Assembly (NCBI GenBank): GCA_951217055.1
Contig: OX578281.1
Span: 14,602,447 to 14,666,446 of the forward strand
Direction of reading: 5' to 3'
DNA: 64,000 nucleotides
Source of the DNA: Gerris lacustris
Taxonomy: Eukaryota; Arthropoda; Insecta; Hemiptera; Gerridae
The first letter of the stretch is position 1; the number at the start of each line of letters is the position of its first letter. The notes beneath the pieces are model-generated. The model made no database searches. It was not told the DNA's origin and saw only the letters and a program-made list of their open reading frames with translations. Shown piece by piece: positions 22,476-32,699 of this stretch. Made by a program: the position numbers and the translations under genes.

Positions 22476-23280
22476 GCCATCGCCTTTCCAGAGTATATCA
22501 AGTATCCCCATTTATCCGACTAAATGTCCTTGCACTCTTCCTCTTCAAATACTAAATTTCATCACAATCTTAATCCTTTTATTCAGCAATGTGTTTAATT
22601 TGACTTTCCGAACGTTTTTGATGTCTTTAGATATTTAAGACCAAACTTAAATAATTTAAAACTGTTATTTTACTTTTTAAATTTTCAATTTATTTTAATT
22701 TATAAATACTTTAATACAATGTTAGTTGTGTCTAACGATTAAGTCGAATTTAAATATTTTATAAATAGTGTGTTTTATGGCACACTTTCTACTATGGTAC
22801 ATAATAGCATTGACATCGAAAATAAATAATGTAAGAAAGTTTCAGCTTTCTATATGAGTAGTCGAAAAGTTGGTTAAAAATGTATTAGAAAATGTGCAGC
22901 CTACAAGCAAGTTAAGATATAATATTTATTGAATCTATTTATCAAGTTGCTCCATTGAGAGAAGCGGGTAATAGAGAGTACATGATACTTACCAATCTTT
23001 TTTAGGGCACGTTGAGCCTGCACAAACCGTACTTTAAAAATGTAATAAATTTATATATATAATGTAATCCTGATTAGTATTTATGATAGCTTTGGAAACT
23101 AAACTATTTTGGCATTTTATTCAATGGTTCGGCCTATATGATAATTTAATATTTGACTCCTCCTCTACGCTCGGGCGACCTAGTACAGGAGTATACAACA
23201 ACTGAATTAGAATTTCTTCCTATTGTATTATTATATTTCAAGTGATATTATTCTGATTAAAATCTAAAGTATATTATGTT
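22476..23280. other. AT-rich gene-free stretch
   Basis: No recognised feature. Confidence 0.35.
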
Positions 23281-23285
23281 GTTAT

Positions 23286-23316
23286 AATAATAATAATAAT
23301 AATAATAATAATCATG

Positions 23317-23350
<34 letters not shown>

Positions 23351-23362
23351 TAATAAAATAAT
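23286..23362. repeat. (TAA)n microsatellite
   Basis: About 25 ATA/TAA triplets interrupted once by TCATG. Confidence 0.95.
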
Positions 23363-23450
23363 TATATACACTAGGAAACATAGCCACTGATGCCTCGCAT
23401 TAGCCCAGCGCAGAGCGCGGGGTGAAGAATAGTATTAAATAAAGTAAAAA

Positions 23451-23766
23451 TACGTGCGGTGTTGCGGGACACCCAGTAAGAAACGAAGTTCCTTAAGCTT
23501 CTCATAAAATATAAATTATAAAATCACACTGCTAAGTGTAGGTTGCTAACTACTCATACATGGTTAGAAAGTTACAAGGAGTTAGAAAAGAGAAAATAAA
23601 AACGGTAAAATGAACGTGTGTACCAAACTTAAACTAAATCGGTCATCTTTTACCCAAGTTATCGTCATCGGTCGACTTACCGCCACCAAAGTTTTGTGAC
23701 GGTCGTTTTCTTTTGGATTCACTCCTGGACTCTAGACACTGATGCCATAAGGAACTTCGTTCCAAA
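23451..23766 (-). mobile_element. Family A element, short internally deleted copy
   Basis: GAAACGAAGTTCC at 23478 and GGAACTTCGTTCC ending at 23766 are the same terminal motifs as in 41765-42545. The interior (AACGTGTGTACCAAACTTAAAC, CAAGTTATCGTCATCGG) is the reverse complement of the 41.8-kb copy. Just outside, 23455-23470 forms the GGTGT/ACACC mini-hairpin that also adjoins the 42.5-kb end. Confidence 0.75.
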
Positions 23767-23911
23767 AATAATCTAACAATTTGTGTGGCACTCAGCTTCT
23801 TCGGTTCCTATTTTTGGACTAGAGGAATTAAATAAGAGAAAAAAAGACCAACCTGATAGCGAAATGTAAATAAATAAATAAATAATTTCAAGATAAAAAG
23901 AACTTTTTATA

Positions 23912-24508
23912 TACTACGTTTTTAAATTTTCCGTTGAATCGTATGTAGTGTTGATAATATAATTGTTATTGTTATATTATAATATATAATGTTAGTGAAA
24001 AAAAAAAAAGGTCCAAATTTATTTACTTCACATAAATGACAACCATCTAGAGAGCTGATCTTAAACCTATAAAAGGACAAATCTTTGTACAACGGATCTC
24101 CCCAACACCAAATCTATACCGTGCCATCGATATATTTGAAATAATATAAATAATATAATCGATTAATGATATAATCGATATTTCCTTTTTTGCTGTCATT
24201 CAATGTTTATCTATTACAAATGAGACCCGTCAAAATAAAGATTGCGTAAATATGGGACATGGCAAAACAAATAAAATAACTTGCGGATTTTTTCCGAACT
24301 AACTTTCCGTACAGCAAAATTTACTGAAAACCAATTAAATTCTTCTGAATGATGGCTAAAAGTATTAAAATAATGCATTGCCATCGTGTTCTGAGCTATG
24401 CTAAAAGTTTCAAATGTCTAGCTATTCGGGAAGTTATTTAGAAATCGATTACCAGATTTGTACCGGACAAACAAACAAACAAGAAAGTAAGCTAATAAAA
24501 ACGTAGTA
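23912..24508 (+). mobile_element. Family E MITE, copy 2
   Basis: TACTACGTTTTTA at 23912 and TAAAAACGTAGTA ending at 24508 are perfect inverted ends. The body is collinear with copy 1 but has a different small block near 24130-24180 (ATATAATCGATTAATGATA). Confidence 0.88.
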
Positions 24509-25050
24509 AAAAAAAATAATACAAAAATGCAACAATTCAATAAATTAAACTGATAAAAAATACTGTTATTTTGAAAATAATCTAACCAAAGCATAATGAA
24601 CCGATTAACACAAATAATCAGGGTTAATTATCGGGTTTGCTTTAATTTAATTATATCATGTTTTATTGAAACAAAATAGAGCTCAGTGTTCTTTATAAAA
24701 TATCAATAGGCTTTATTTAATTAATCTGTATTTTCTACCCTCTTTCTGATCCAATTAGTCAGGAAGAATCAGGTTTAAAGTGTAATCTTGAACCACTTCT
24801 AGCTACAAACACGTACTAATTATGATTAAAAGTCAGACTAAGCAAAATTAAATCTTGTAGATTTTTACAGATAATTTAGTTAAAATTAAAACTAATTTAG
24901 TTTTCATTTGACCATAATATATAAAATAAGCTAAATAATCTTATTATAAAGGTAATTATAATGGTGTGGAGTTTAATTAAAGTAGGTTAAGCCTAATTTT
25001 TTAAGAAATTCTAAATTTAGGGGGAATTTATAGGAATTAAGTTACGTTTT
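24509..25050. other. AT-rich gene-free stretch
   Basis: No recognised feature. Confidence 0.35.
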
Positions 25051-25056
25051 TCATGT

Positions 25057-26650
25057 TCGGAAAACAGAACATGAAAAGTCATAGTGATACTGAATCTAAA
25101 GCCATAGGGATAGTGAATCCAAAGTTATAGTGATACTGTATCTAAAGTCGTAGTGATACTGAAAAAGTCATAGTGATACTGAATCTAAAGTTATAGTGAT
25201 ACTGTATCTAAAGTCGTAGTGATACTGAAAAAGTCATAGTGATACTGAATCTAAAGTCATAGCGATACCGAATCTAAAGTCATAGTAATACTGAATCTAA
25301 AATCATAGCGATATCGAATCTAAAGTTATAGTGATACTGAATCTAAAGTCATTGTGATATTTAATCTAAAGTCATAGTGATATTGAATCTAAAGTCATAG
25401 TGATACCGAATCTAAAGTCATAGCGATATCGAATCTAAAGTTATAGTGATACTGAATCTAAAGCCATAGCGATACCGAATCTAAAGTCATAGCGATATCG
25501 AATCTAAAGTTATAGTGATACTGAATCTAAAGTCATAGCGATATCGAATCTAAAGTTATAGTGATACTGAATCAAAAATCATAGCGATATCGAATCTAAC
25601 GTTATAGTGATACTGAATCTAAAGTCGTAGTGATACTGAATCTAAAGTCATAGTGATATTGAATCTAAAGCCATAGCGATACCGAATCTAAAGTCATAGT
25701 GATACTGAATCTAAAGTCATATCGATATCGAATCTAAAGTTATAGTGAGACTGAATCTAAAGTCATTGTGATATTGAATCTAAAGTCATAGTGATATTGA
25801 ATCTAAAGTCATAGTGATACCGAATCTAAAGTCATAGTGATACTGAATCTAAAGTCATAGCGATATCGAATCTAAAGTCATAGTGATATTGAATATAAAG
25901 TCATAGTGATACTGAATCTAAAGTCATAGTGATACTGAATCTAAAGCCATAGCGATACCGAATCTAAAGTCATAGTGATACTGAATCTAAAGTCATAGTG
26001 ATACTGAATCTAAAGCCATAGCGATACCGAATCTAAAGTCATAGCGATATCGAATCTAAAGTTATAGTGATACTGAATCAAAAATCATAGCGATATCGAA
26101 TCTAACGTTATAGTGATACTGAATCTAAAGTCATAGTGATATTGAATCTAAAGTCATAGTGATGCTGAATCTAAAGCCATACCGATACCGAATCTAAAGT
26201 TATAGTGATACTGAATTTTAAGTCATTGTGGTACTGAATCTAAAGTTATAGAATCTAAAGTCATAGTGATACTGAATCTAAAGCCATAGTGATACTGAAT
26301 CTAAAGTCATAGCCATACCGAATCTAAAGTTATAGTGATACTGAATCTAAAGTTATAGTGATACTGTATCTAAAGACATATTGATGAAGAATGTAAAGTC
26401 ATAGTGATACTGTATCTAAAGACATAGTGATAAAGAACCTAAAGTTATACTGATACTGAGTCTAAAGTTATAGTGATACTGAATCTAAAGTTATAGTGAT
26501 TCTGAATCTAAAGTTATAGTGATACTGTATCTAAAGTCATAGTGATTCTGAATCTAAAGTCATAGTGATACTTAATCTATAGTCATAGTGATACTGAATC
26601 TAATGTCAAAGTGATACTCAATCTAAAGTCATAGTGATACTGAATATAAC
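25057..26650. repeat. 23-bp minisatellite, about 65-70 copies
   Basis: The unit is CTGAATCTAAAGTCATAGTGATA with recurrent variants GCGATACC, GCGATATC, TTATAGTGAG and GAAAAAGTC. Variants recur in the same order in several places (TTATAGTGATACTG followed by CATAGCGATATCG), which suggests higher-order duplication. Nothing in it looks like spaced CRISPR repeats, since there are no unique spacers. Confidence 0.95.
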
Positions 26651-26721
26651 TTATTAATTTATTACTAAAAACATTTATGAAGAGTTAAAACACGTTATGG
26701 AAATACTTAAATGGAAAATAC

Positions 26722-26814
26722 TTTTTAATATATATTCAATTATTTGATGGATTTATAAGGTGTTGTGTATTTAAAAATAAAAACTAGTTGGTTTTCATTC
26801 TTTTATTGTGAGAC
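26722..26814 (-). repeat. Left 93-bp outer arm of the foldback
   Basis: The reverse complement of 29096-29188, base for base by eye. On the minus strand it reads on directly from the inner arm through GAAACGTCTCACAAT without interruption. Confidence 0.9.
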
Positions 26815-26952
26815 GTTTCGACCCTCTAAGGTCATCTTCTCATCACATCATATTCACAAATTTGTGTAGTCGTATTGAAAATTTTCATAATTATTAATTT
26901 ATTAATAATTTAAATGAATATTAAAATTATTCTTCTCCATAGGAGTCGTCAA
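26813..26952 (-). repeat. Left 140-bp inner arm with hammerhead-like core
   Basis: Perfect inverted repeat of 27088-27227. On the minus strand it contains TGATGAGAAGATGACC, a GACC/GGTC stem and CGAAAC followed by GTC. This is the order of a hammerhead ribozyme (CUGANGA, stem, GAAAC, GUC cleavage triplet), but the first core base or two do not fit the consensus. It is therefore only hammerhead-like. Confidence 0.6.
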
Positions 26953-27087
26953 TATTATTTTAAAATCATGCATTGTATACAGTTATTATTTTTTCTAGAT
27001 ACATATATATGTTAATAGTTACAGAATTGTGATAAATATTTTATATATTTGAAATTTTTAATTAGTTGATTGTTAATATGTATTTTT

Positions 27088-27227
27088 TTGACGACTCCTA
27101 TGGAGAAGAATAATTTTAATATTCATTTAAATTATTAATAAATTAATAATTATGAAAATTTTCAATACGACTACACAAATTTGTGAATATGATGTGATGA
27201 GAAGATGACCTTAGAGGGTCGAAACGT
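27088..27227 (+). repeat. Right 140-bp inner arm with hammerhead-like core
   Basis: Plus-strand copy of the same motif: TGATGAG at 27195-27201, GAAAC at 27221-27225. Here the text after GAAACGT changes to the BEL/Pao-related leader, so the GUC triplet is broken at the junction. Confidence 0.6.
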
Positions 27228-27403
27228 GTCGTGATCTCCATGGAGATCTCGTATTTTTATTTTTTATGTTAATTTAAAAAGATAAATAAAGGAGTCGAGT
27301 CTTGAATTGACACTTGAAAAGAAAATAGTTTTTTACTTTTATTAATATATTAAATATTATAACGAAACTTAAGTTCAAGACAAAGTGGTAGCAGAGGTGA
27401 AGA
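27228..27403 (+). promoter_or_regulatory. BEL/Pao leader: partial LTR and primer-binding site
   Basis: The segment holds an AATAAA near 27284, ends in GTTCAAGACA like an LTR 3' end (..CA), and is followed after 2-3 bases by TGGTAGCAGAGG at 27386. A TGG start fits pairing with a tRNA CCA end. The gag ATG follows within 20 bp. The perfect palindrome GATCTCCATGGAGATC (27233-27248) lies just inside the junction. Starting near an R region suggests the template was element RNA rather than DNA. This is inference. Confidence 0.55.
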
Positions 27404-29107
27404 ATGTCTACCGGCGGAGCTATTAGAAGGGCGATGGGTCCTATCAAAACTCATATTCTCCGAATAACGAAAGAAACTGAAGACTTTTTGAAACTAGAAA
27501 ATAAAACTTTAGAAAATGGTATGTCACTTTTATCTCGATTAAAATCAATTGTTAGCAGGTTTGAAAATTATAAAGGTAAACTTTTAGAATTATCTGAGGT
27601 CGACCCGGATGAGGCCGAGAAACTTGAGGAAAAGGCGGAAGAGTATGAACTTATACTACTGGACGCGGCAGACGTCTCAGCGAGATTGGAAGTTTTTATT
27701 ACTCTGTGCAATAAACTACCTCATCCTTTAACTCTTGATACTGATAATATCACTACCGAGGGTCCATCTCAGACTAAACCTAAACCTTGTACTAAGTTGC
27801 CTAAGTTATCTTTACCCTTTTTTAGCGGGTCAATCCTAGAATGGGGATCCTTTTGGGGTTCATTTAAAGTAGCGGTTCATGACGGACCCTACGATAACGT
27901 TACAAAACTAAATTACTTATTGAGCCTTTTAAAAGGAGAGGCGAAACGCTGTGTAGAGGGATACCAATTTAGTCCGGAAAGTTACGATGAGGTTGTTGAC
28001 GTATTGACAGATAGGTACGGGGATAAATCTGTCAATATACACGCTCACTATAGTGCCCTTAGAAACATACCTCAAGCTAATAACAATACTAAATCCTTAA
28101 GAAAAACTTTAGACGCAATAGAACTGCATTTAAGAACGTTATCAGCTTTAGGTGAAAATACCGACGGAAATCTTTTCGTATCTTTAATCTACAGTAAATT
28201 ACCATCTGAGATTTTAATAAAAATGAATGAAAATAAGGTTTCAACAACCAAAGAACTTAGAAAATCTTTGTTAGACTTCGTTAAAGCTAGGGAGAAGGCT
28301 GATTACTTTAAAAATAACGATGATATAGATAGCGATCTTTTTAATTCGTCTTTTACTGAAAAACCATTTGACAATTCGGTAAATAAACAAACTCATTTGA
28401 CAACTGAAACTCTTTCGGCCCCCGAAACGTCAACTAAATCTAAAAATAGATCTAAGAATCAAAATAATATTTCGTCGGGTATAAATAAAAAATGTTTATT
28501 TTGTCAATCTGAACACTGGAGTGACGAGTGTCAGAAATTTAAAACTTTAAAAGAAAGAAAAGATAAAATAAAAGGCCGTTGCTTTATTTGTTTACAAAAA
28601 CATTTAATAATAAATTGTCAAAATTGTAAACCTTGTGCTCACTGTCAAATGAAGCATAACCATCATAGAAGTCTATGTCCCTCCAAATTTGGTGAAAATC
28701 ATTGTGCTGTTACTGAGAGCAACAATACTCCTAACCCTGAATTATCGTTTGTTTCATTAGGTGAAACTGTTATCATGCAAACGGCAACAGTCGTTGTCAA
28801 AGGTCCTAAGGGAAGTTATTTATCGCGTATGTTTCTTGATGGAGGAGCTCAAAGATCTTACGTAAATAAAAATCTTGCTCGTCGTATAGGTGCACCTCGC
28901 ATAGAAACTCAATATCTATCTATTTTTACCTTTGGAAAGTCTACTCCAACTATTATTGAGAGTTCTCTTACCGAATTAGAATTTTGTCTTGGTGATAATA
29001 AAACTTTAGAAAATGGTATGTCACTTTTATCTCGATTAAAATCAATTGTTAGCAGGTTTGAAAATTATAAAGGTAAACTTTTAGAATTATCTGAGGTCTC
29101 ACAATAA
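27404..29107 (+). CDS. Truncated BEL/Pao retrotransposon Gag with protease-like segment
   Basis: 567 codons. In intact BEL/Pao elements this is the N-terminal part of one long Gag-Pol, with RT, RNase H and integrase following; none is present here. Residues 20-105 are rich in heptad-like Leu/Glu. Residues 131-300 match the DUF1759 Gag region (KLPKLSLPFFSG, YLLSLLKGEA, LTDRYGD). Three zinc knuckles follow: C364-C367-H371-C376, C393-C396-H400-C405 and C411-C414-H418-C425. Residues 460-530 match the DUF1758 aspartic protease (MFLDGGAQRSYVNKNLARRIG); D479 is kept, but the usual S/T of D-S/T-G is Gly480. Residues 532-565 exactly repeat residues 33-66 because of a 102-bp DNA duplication, and the stop lies in the foldback arm. 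The start is the first ATG after the primer-binding site. The frame is intact, so it could be recent, but it cannot move itself. Confidence 0.85.
   Translation: MSTGGAIRRAMGPIKTHILRITKETEDFLKLENKTLENGMSLLSRLKSIVSRFENYKGKLLELSEVDPDEAEKLEEKAEEYELILLDAADVSARLEVFITLCNKLPHPLTLDTDNITTEGPSQTKPKPCTKLPKLSLPFFSGSILEWGSFWGSFKVAVHDGPYDNVTKLNYLLSLLKGEAKRCVEGYQFSPESYDEVVDVLTDRYGDKSVNIHAHYSALRNIPQANNNTKSLRKTLDAIELHLRTLSALGENTDGNLFVSLIYSKLPSEILIKMNENKVSTTKELRKSLLDFVKAREKADYFKNNDDIDSDLFNSSFTEKPFDNSVNKQTHLTTETLSAPETSTKSKNRSKNQNNISSGINKKCLFCQSEHWSDECQKFKTLKERKDKIKGRCFICLQKHLIINCQNCKPCAHCQMKHNHHRSLCPSKFGENHCAVTESNNTPNPELSFVSLGETVIMQTATVVVKGPKGSYLSRMFLDGGAQRSYVNKNLARRIGAPRIETQYLSIFTFGKSTPTIIESSLTELEFCLGDNKTLENGMSLLSRLKSIVSRFENYKGKLLELSEVSQ
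28997..29098 (+). repeat. 102-bp duplication of an N-terminal gag segment
   Basis: Identical to 27500-27601 (offset 1497 bp, in frame). It joins DUF1758 sequence on its left to the right outer foldback arm on its right, with GTC shared at the second junction. The pattern fits template switching during reverse transcription. Confidence 0.92.
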
Positions 29108-29188
29108 AAGAATGAAAACCAACTAGTTTTTATTTTTAAATACACAACACCTTATAAATCCATCAAATAATTGAATATATATTAAAAA
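29096..29188 (+). repeat. Right 93-bp outer arm of the foldback
   Basis: Starts GTCTCACAATAAAAG and ends ATATATATTAAAAA. It is the inverted copy of 26722-26814 and supplies the last codons and stop of the gag ORF. Confidence 0.9.
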
Positions 29189-29242
29189 TTAAAAAGGTGT
29201 TAATTTTAACAGCGTTTGCTGAAGAAAAAATGGAAAATACTT

Positions 29243-30350
29243 GTTATTGAATAATGGTAATATAAGTGTTAGTAAAATTGTATTGAAATCTACACGCGTC
29301 TTTACACACTACGGACAAAAATATAAAATAAAAACTTTATTTTTGGTCTAGGAGACCTTCATACAAGTAAATCCGTCGAAGTTTCAAACCAGGAATTTTA
29401 CTCACTTAAAATACTTTCTCTAAATATACGGCGTAGATAATTAATTGAAAGAATAAAGACACAAATAATAAATCAAATTGTACATTAAAGAAACAATTAA
29501 ATTAACAAATCTCATTAACAAAATCTCCTTTGTAAAACAAAAACATGAATACGTTCATTCAACTTGACTAAAAGTAAGAATGAAATTTCACAACAATCAA
29601 GTGATAAAAGAGTCAAATAAATAGTTACATTATTTTTTTTTTTTTCCTCTTAATTATATTTTTAGAATGAGTAAAAATAAATATAAACTCTTATATTACC
29701 AAAATAAAGAGTTGGCGGACGTTCAACATTAATTTAATCTGTTTCAAACGACTAAATATTATGTCACTCTATTCGTGTACACTTAAGGTTTTAAAAATAG
29801 TCATATTTCTCCAGAAGTTAAGGAGTTTCAGAAAGAAATAACTTTAGTAGTCATAACATTATTAATATAACTCTGTTGTTCTTTTTTTTTTCTTTTGTTA
29901 CATCTTTTTAACGCTTGCCTTTTTTTTTAATTAATTAAATAAAGTTATTAATTAAATTAATGTTTTTTCTTGGATAACAACATTTGACTAATGCAGATTA
30001 TGAAAAGATGAGAGACTAAAATACTTATTCCCCATTTCTTTTTAAAAAATAAATTACCGAATTAAATTAAATTAATGTATTCTCAGTTTTTATTTAATTC
30101 ACTTAATGAGTATAATAGAGATATAATGCTAATGTGTAATTTATCTAAGTAAGCTACAGTGAGTTGTAATTATAAGTTTTCTTGTTTTTTTTTTTTGTTT
30201 TTTTAAAAAGAAATACAATAAAAAAATTATCACTTGGCATTGTTATTTGCAAAAGAAAGAATAACATAAAACTTTTTTTCATTAAATGTATACTTTCTAT
30301 AATTAATAGAGCCAATTAATTAAAATTACGTATAAATATACATATAAAAA
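29243..30350. other. AT-rich gene-free stretch
   Basis: Several T runs (29631, 29881, 30183). No gene or repeat end was recognised. Confidence 0.35.
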
Positions 30351-30925
30351 TAGACTGCCATTGGTTTGCCACATAGCTTCGTCGCATCCTATTCACGTAC
30401 TGTATTGGTTTTTTTTTTACAAGAAATTACTGTCTTAAAAGTTTAATTGTTTCCCCCCTATTTTAATCTGTCAAAATTGGTATTTTTTACATGAATTAAA
30501 GTATCAATTTAGCAAAAGTTAAAGAACGCAGACGGTTCAAGTTAATCTTGGGACATCTACGGGTTACTTTCGATAAACTGGAAAAGTTTCAAGAAGCTAT
30601 AGGTGTAAATAGATGTATGTTTGTGCGGTTGTGGAAGAGAAACAAATATGCGCAGAAGGTTGAAACTTATATGGGACCAACAATGGGCTGATTATGACCT
30701 ATCACCTAAATTTAATTAAAATCGGACGTGTAGTTTTTAAGATGAATATGATGGTTCGCAAAAATTGAACGACAGACCGACAGATAGACACGGAACCGAA
30801 AACGTTCCTTGATGTCTGAAACGGATTTCTGTCTTAGAATTTTTGAAATCGGAGACCTTAAATATTTTCGTTCTTCGAAACGATCACATAGCTTCCGTTA
30901 CCTTTGGTAAGCTCGGATGCAAAAC
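30351..30925 (+). mobile_element. Family C MITE with 3' terminal hairpin
   Basis: Starts TAGACTGCCATTGGTTTGCC and shares ACATAGCTTC.TCGC, GAGCGCAGACGGTT-type and ATGGGACCAACAATG blocks with 50083 and 52253. It ends with the hairpin CTTCCGTTACC-TTT-GGTAAGCTCGGA at 30892-30919 (last arm slightly diverged). No right-hand copy of the TAGACTGCC end is present. Confidence 0.75.
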
Positions 30926-31136
30926 AAGTTTACATATGAAAGACCATAAGAATGAGTAAAAGTAAGTAATATGTGCACTCTTTTCGTTATTTTAAAGTCT
31001 ATTTAAATTCTGAAAATAAAATTTTGGCTAAAATTTGCTATAGTCAAGGTTTTCATCTAATTCAAATCTATATTTGAATCAGACTACATTTGAGATAACT
31101 GATCAATGATCAAGCATCAAATCAACTATGATCAAA

Positions 31137-31749
31137 TAAAAAATCGGTCCGAGACAACTCAGACAAACTTTCTCATATACGAGTTTATAATTACTTAACC
31201 CAGTATTTTCCATTTATTAGTTTTCAAATGTACATTTAAATATTATTGAACATTTCATCAAAATTTATCATAACAATAACTTCTCCTGGGCGGGGAATTG
31301 AACCCGGGCTCTCTCCGTCCGCGTTTTATGCTAATTTCTCAGGAACTAGATTTTTCCCGGGAAAACGGCTTATATCGTTGGATTCGTATTCAAATGGACT
31401 ACATTATAGAATTTTTTAATCAAAATAGTCGGAACCGTTTTCGAGAAATAATTGTTTTTCATGTTTTTTCAGAGTTTTTAGGGGGTAGCGCCCCCAAATT
31501 TAGAGCTAAAATTCATTTCTCGATTTCGCCTCGGGGTATGATTTTTCTGAACATGTATGCCAAATTTCGTCAAAATCGGCCCAGTAGTTTAGGCTCCAGA
31601 CGTCTGCACAGACGACAGACGACAGACAGACAGACATTTTTTAAAAACCACTTTTTTGGACTCAGGGGACCTCAAAACGTGTAAATCCATCAAAATCTCA
31701 AAATCGAATTTTTGCGCCATCACAATACTTTCTCTTTATATGAGAAAGT
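31137..31749 (-). mobile_element. Family B MITE, minus-strand copy
   Basis: ACTTTCTCATATA at 31167-31179 and TATATGAGAAAGT at 31737-31749 are inverted ends. The segment 31290-31320 is the minus-strand B-box-like GGGTTCAATTCCCCG with GCGGACGGAGAGAG. The GTCTGTC-rich insert is at 31608-31640. The outer block AAATCGGTCCGAGACAACTC (31141-31160) extends beyond the inner TIR. The 128-aa ORF across it is spurious. Confidence 0.85.
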
Positions 31750-32454
31750 AAAAAGTTAAAACGGATATGTAACAAAATATTTGCTACTTTGGTTCTTTGG
31801 TTTTTAGTATTTTATATAATAAACTATTCGATGATATTTATTAAGTTTTATTGACAAAAATGGTAGTGCAGAATGTAACAAATGAGCTGTTTCAAATTTG
31901 TATTCCATAAAACACCTAAAAGCATACTGACTCATAACGTTTTATTAAAACTGGCCCAATGCCACATATTGTTTCAATGTCAATACTGGTATATTTCTAG
32001 TCCCCATATTTCCGACGACATACAACACCGTACCCTCCTTAGAAACAGAACATTTAACTCCCCCAAGTATAAAATCACTTCTAACGTTTACCCTTTTAAG
32101 CTTATCCCAATATGATTTTTTTTCTATAACGACACCGAAGAAACAATTTGGCAAAAACAAGGGTTAAGGTAAAAGTATTCCGACTAGTTGGGTGAACAAA
32201 ATAAATCTATTGGAAATTTAAAAGAATGTAAGAAAATCAAAAAAAGTTATACTTATACACAAGGTTATTTCCCGTGCTTTGCTATGGAATGGATTTTGAT
32301 AGGTTTATAAACTATCTCAAGGGACATTAAAATTAATTTGCTTATTAACAATACATAGATGCCACAGAACGGCATAAGAGTCTCGTAAATAGTGGAAGCG
32401 GTCACACTGAATGGACATCGAAAATATAACTCCGTTCTCCCTTTGTGATGCACC
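31750..32454. other. Gene-free stretch
   Basis: Short ORFs of 77 and 71 aa overlap on opposite strands near 31882-32160 and match no family I know. The phrase TATTTCCCGTGCTTTGCTATGG near 32265 is of a type common in insect repeats. Nothing firm. Confidence 0.35.
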
Positions 32455-32545
32455 TTCCGCCGCGCCTAAAGCCGGCCTAAAGCCGGCCTTTAGGCCTAAA
32501 GCCGGCCTAAGGCCGGCCTAAAGCCGGCCTTTAGGCCGGCCTAAA
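32455..32545. repeat. GC-rich 11-bp repeat (CTAAAGCCGGC)
   Basis: About seven units of CTAAAGCCGGC, with CTTTAGGC inversions and GGCCGGCC sites, in an AT-rich setting. GCCGGC is palindromic and the unit pairs with its own inverted copies, so the block can fold strongly. Confidence 0.9.
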
Positions 32546-32549
32546 GCTC

Positions 32550-32690
32550 CATTTTCAATGAAACCTAGTTCGCCGATCTCGGTTCGCGAGAAACAAGTTC
32601 CAAGCTGATGGAATACCAAGTTCTCCAAGAATTTTTGTCTTGTTAATCTCCACACGCTGGCGAACCAAGGTCCAATGTCTATATCCCGTT
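32550..32690. repeat. Repeat related to the short MITE at 62.5 kb
   Basis: TTCGCCGATCTCGGTTCGC (32570-32588) and the following AAACAAGTTC match 62483-62510. TGTTAATCTCCACACG near 32640 is the counterpart of the GGAGGTTAATGAG segment. A truncated relative of 62469-62610. Confidence 0.6.
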
Positions 32691-32699
32691 TAAGAGTAT

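Larger units (their letters stand above)
26709..29242 (+). mobile_element. Chimeric foldback: Penelope-like ends enclosing a BEL/Pao gag segment
   Basis: The 15-bp direct repeat AAATGGAAAATACTT frames it (26709-26723 and 29228-29242). Inside are two perfect inverted repeats: 93-bp outer arms (26722-26814 and 29096-29188) and 140-bp inner arms (26813-26952 and 27088-27227) around a 135-bp loop. On the left the outer and inner arms are contiguous. On the right they are split by 27228-29095, which carries BEL/Pao 5' leader and gag. The motif GAAGATGACC..GGGTCGAAACGT in the inner arms resembles terminal sequence of Penelope-like retroelements. The left arm thus acts as an empty-site version of the right arm. 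Confidence 0.8.

Noticed and set aside
22229..22555. 108-aa ORF and opposite-strand 73-aa ORF
   Set aside because: Both lie over the GC-rich sub-terminal repeats of the Harbinger-like element.
25057..26650. CRISPR array
   Set aside because: Repeats are contiguous 23-bp units without unique spacers, and the window is eukaryotic.
31298..31684. 128-aa ORF
   Set aside because: It lies wholly within a minus-strand family B MITE. Other copies of the same sequence are not open.
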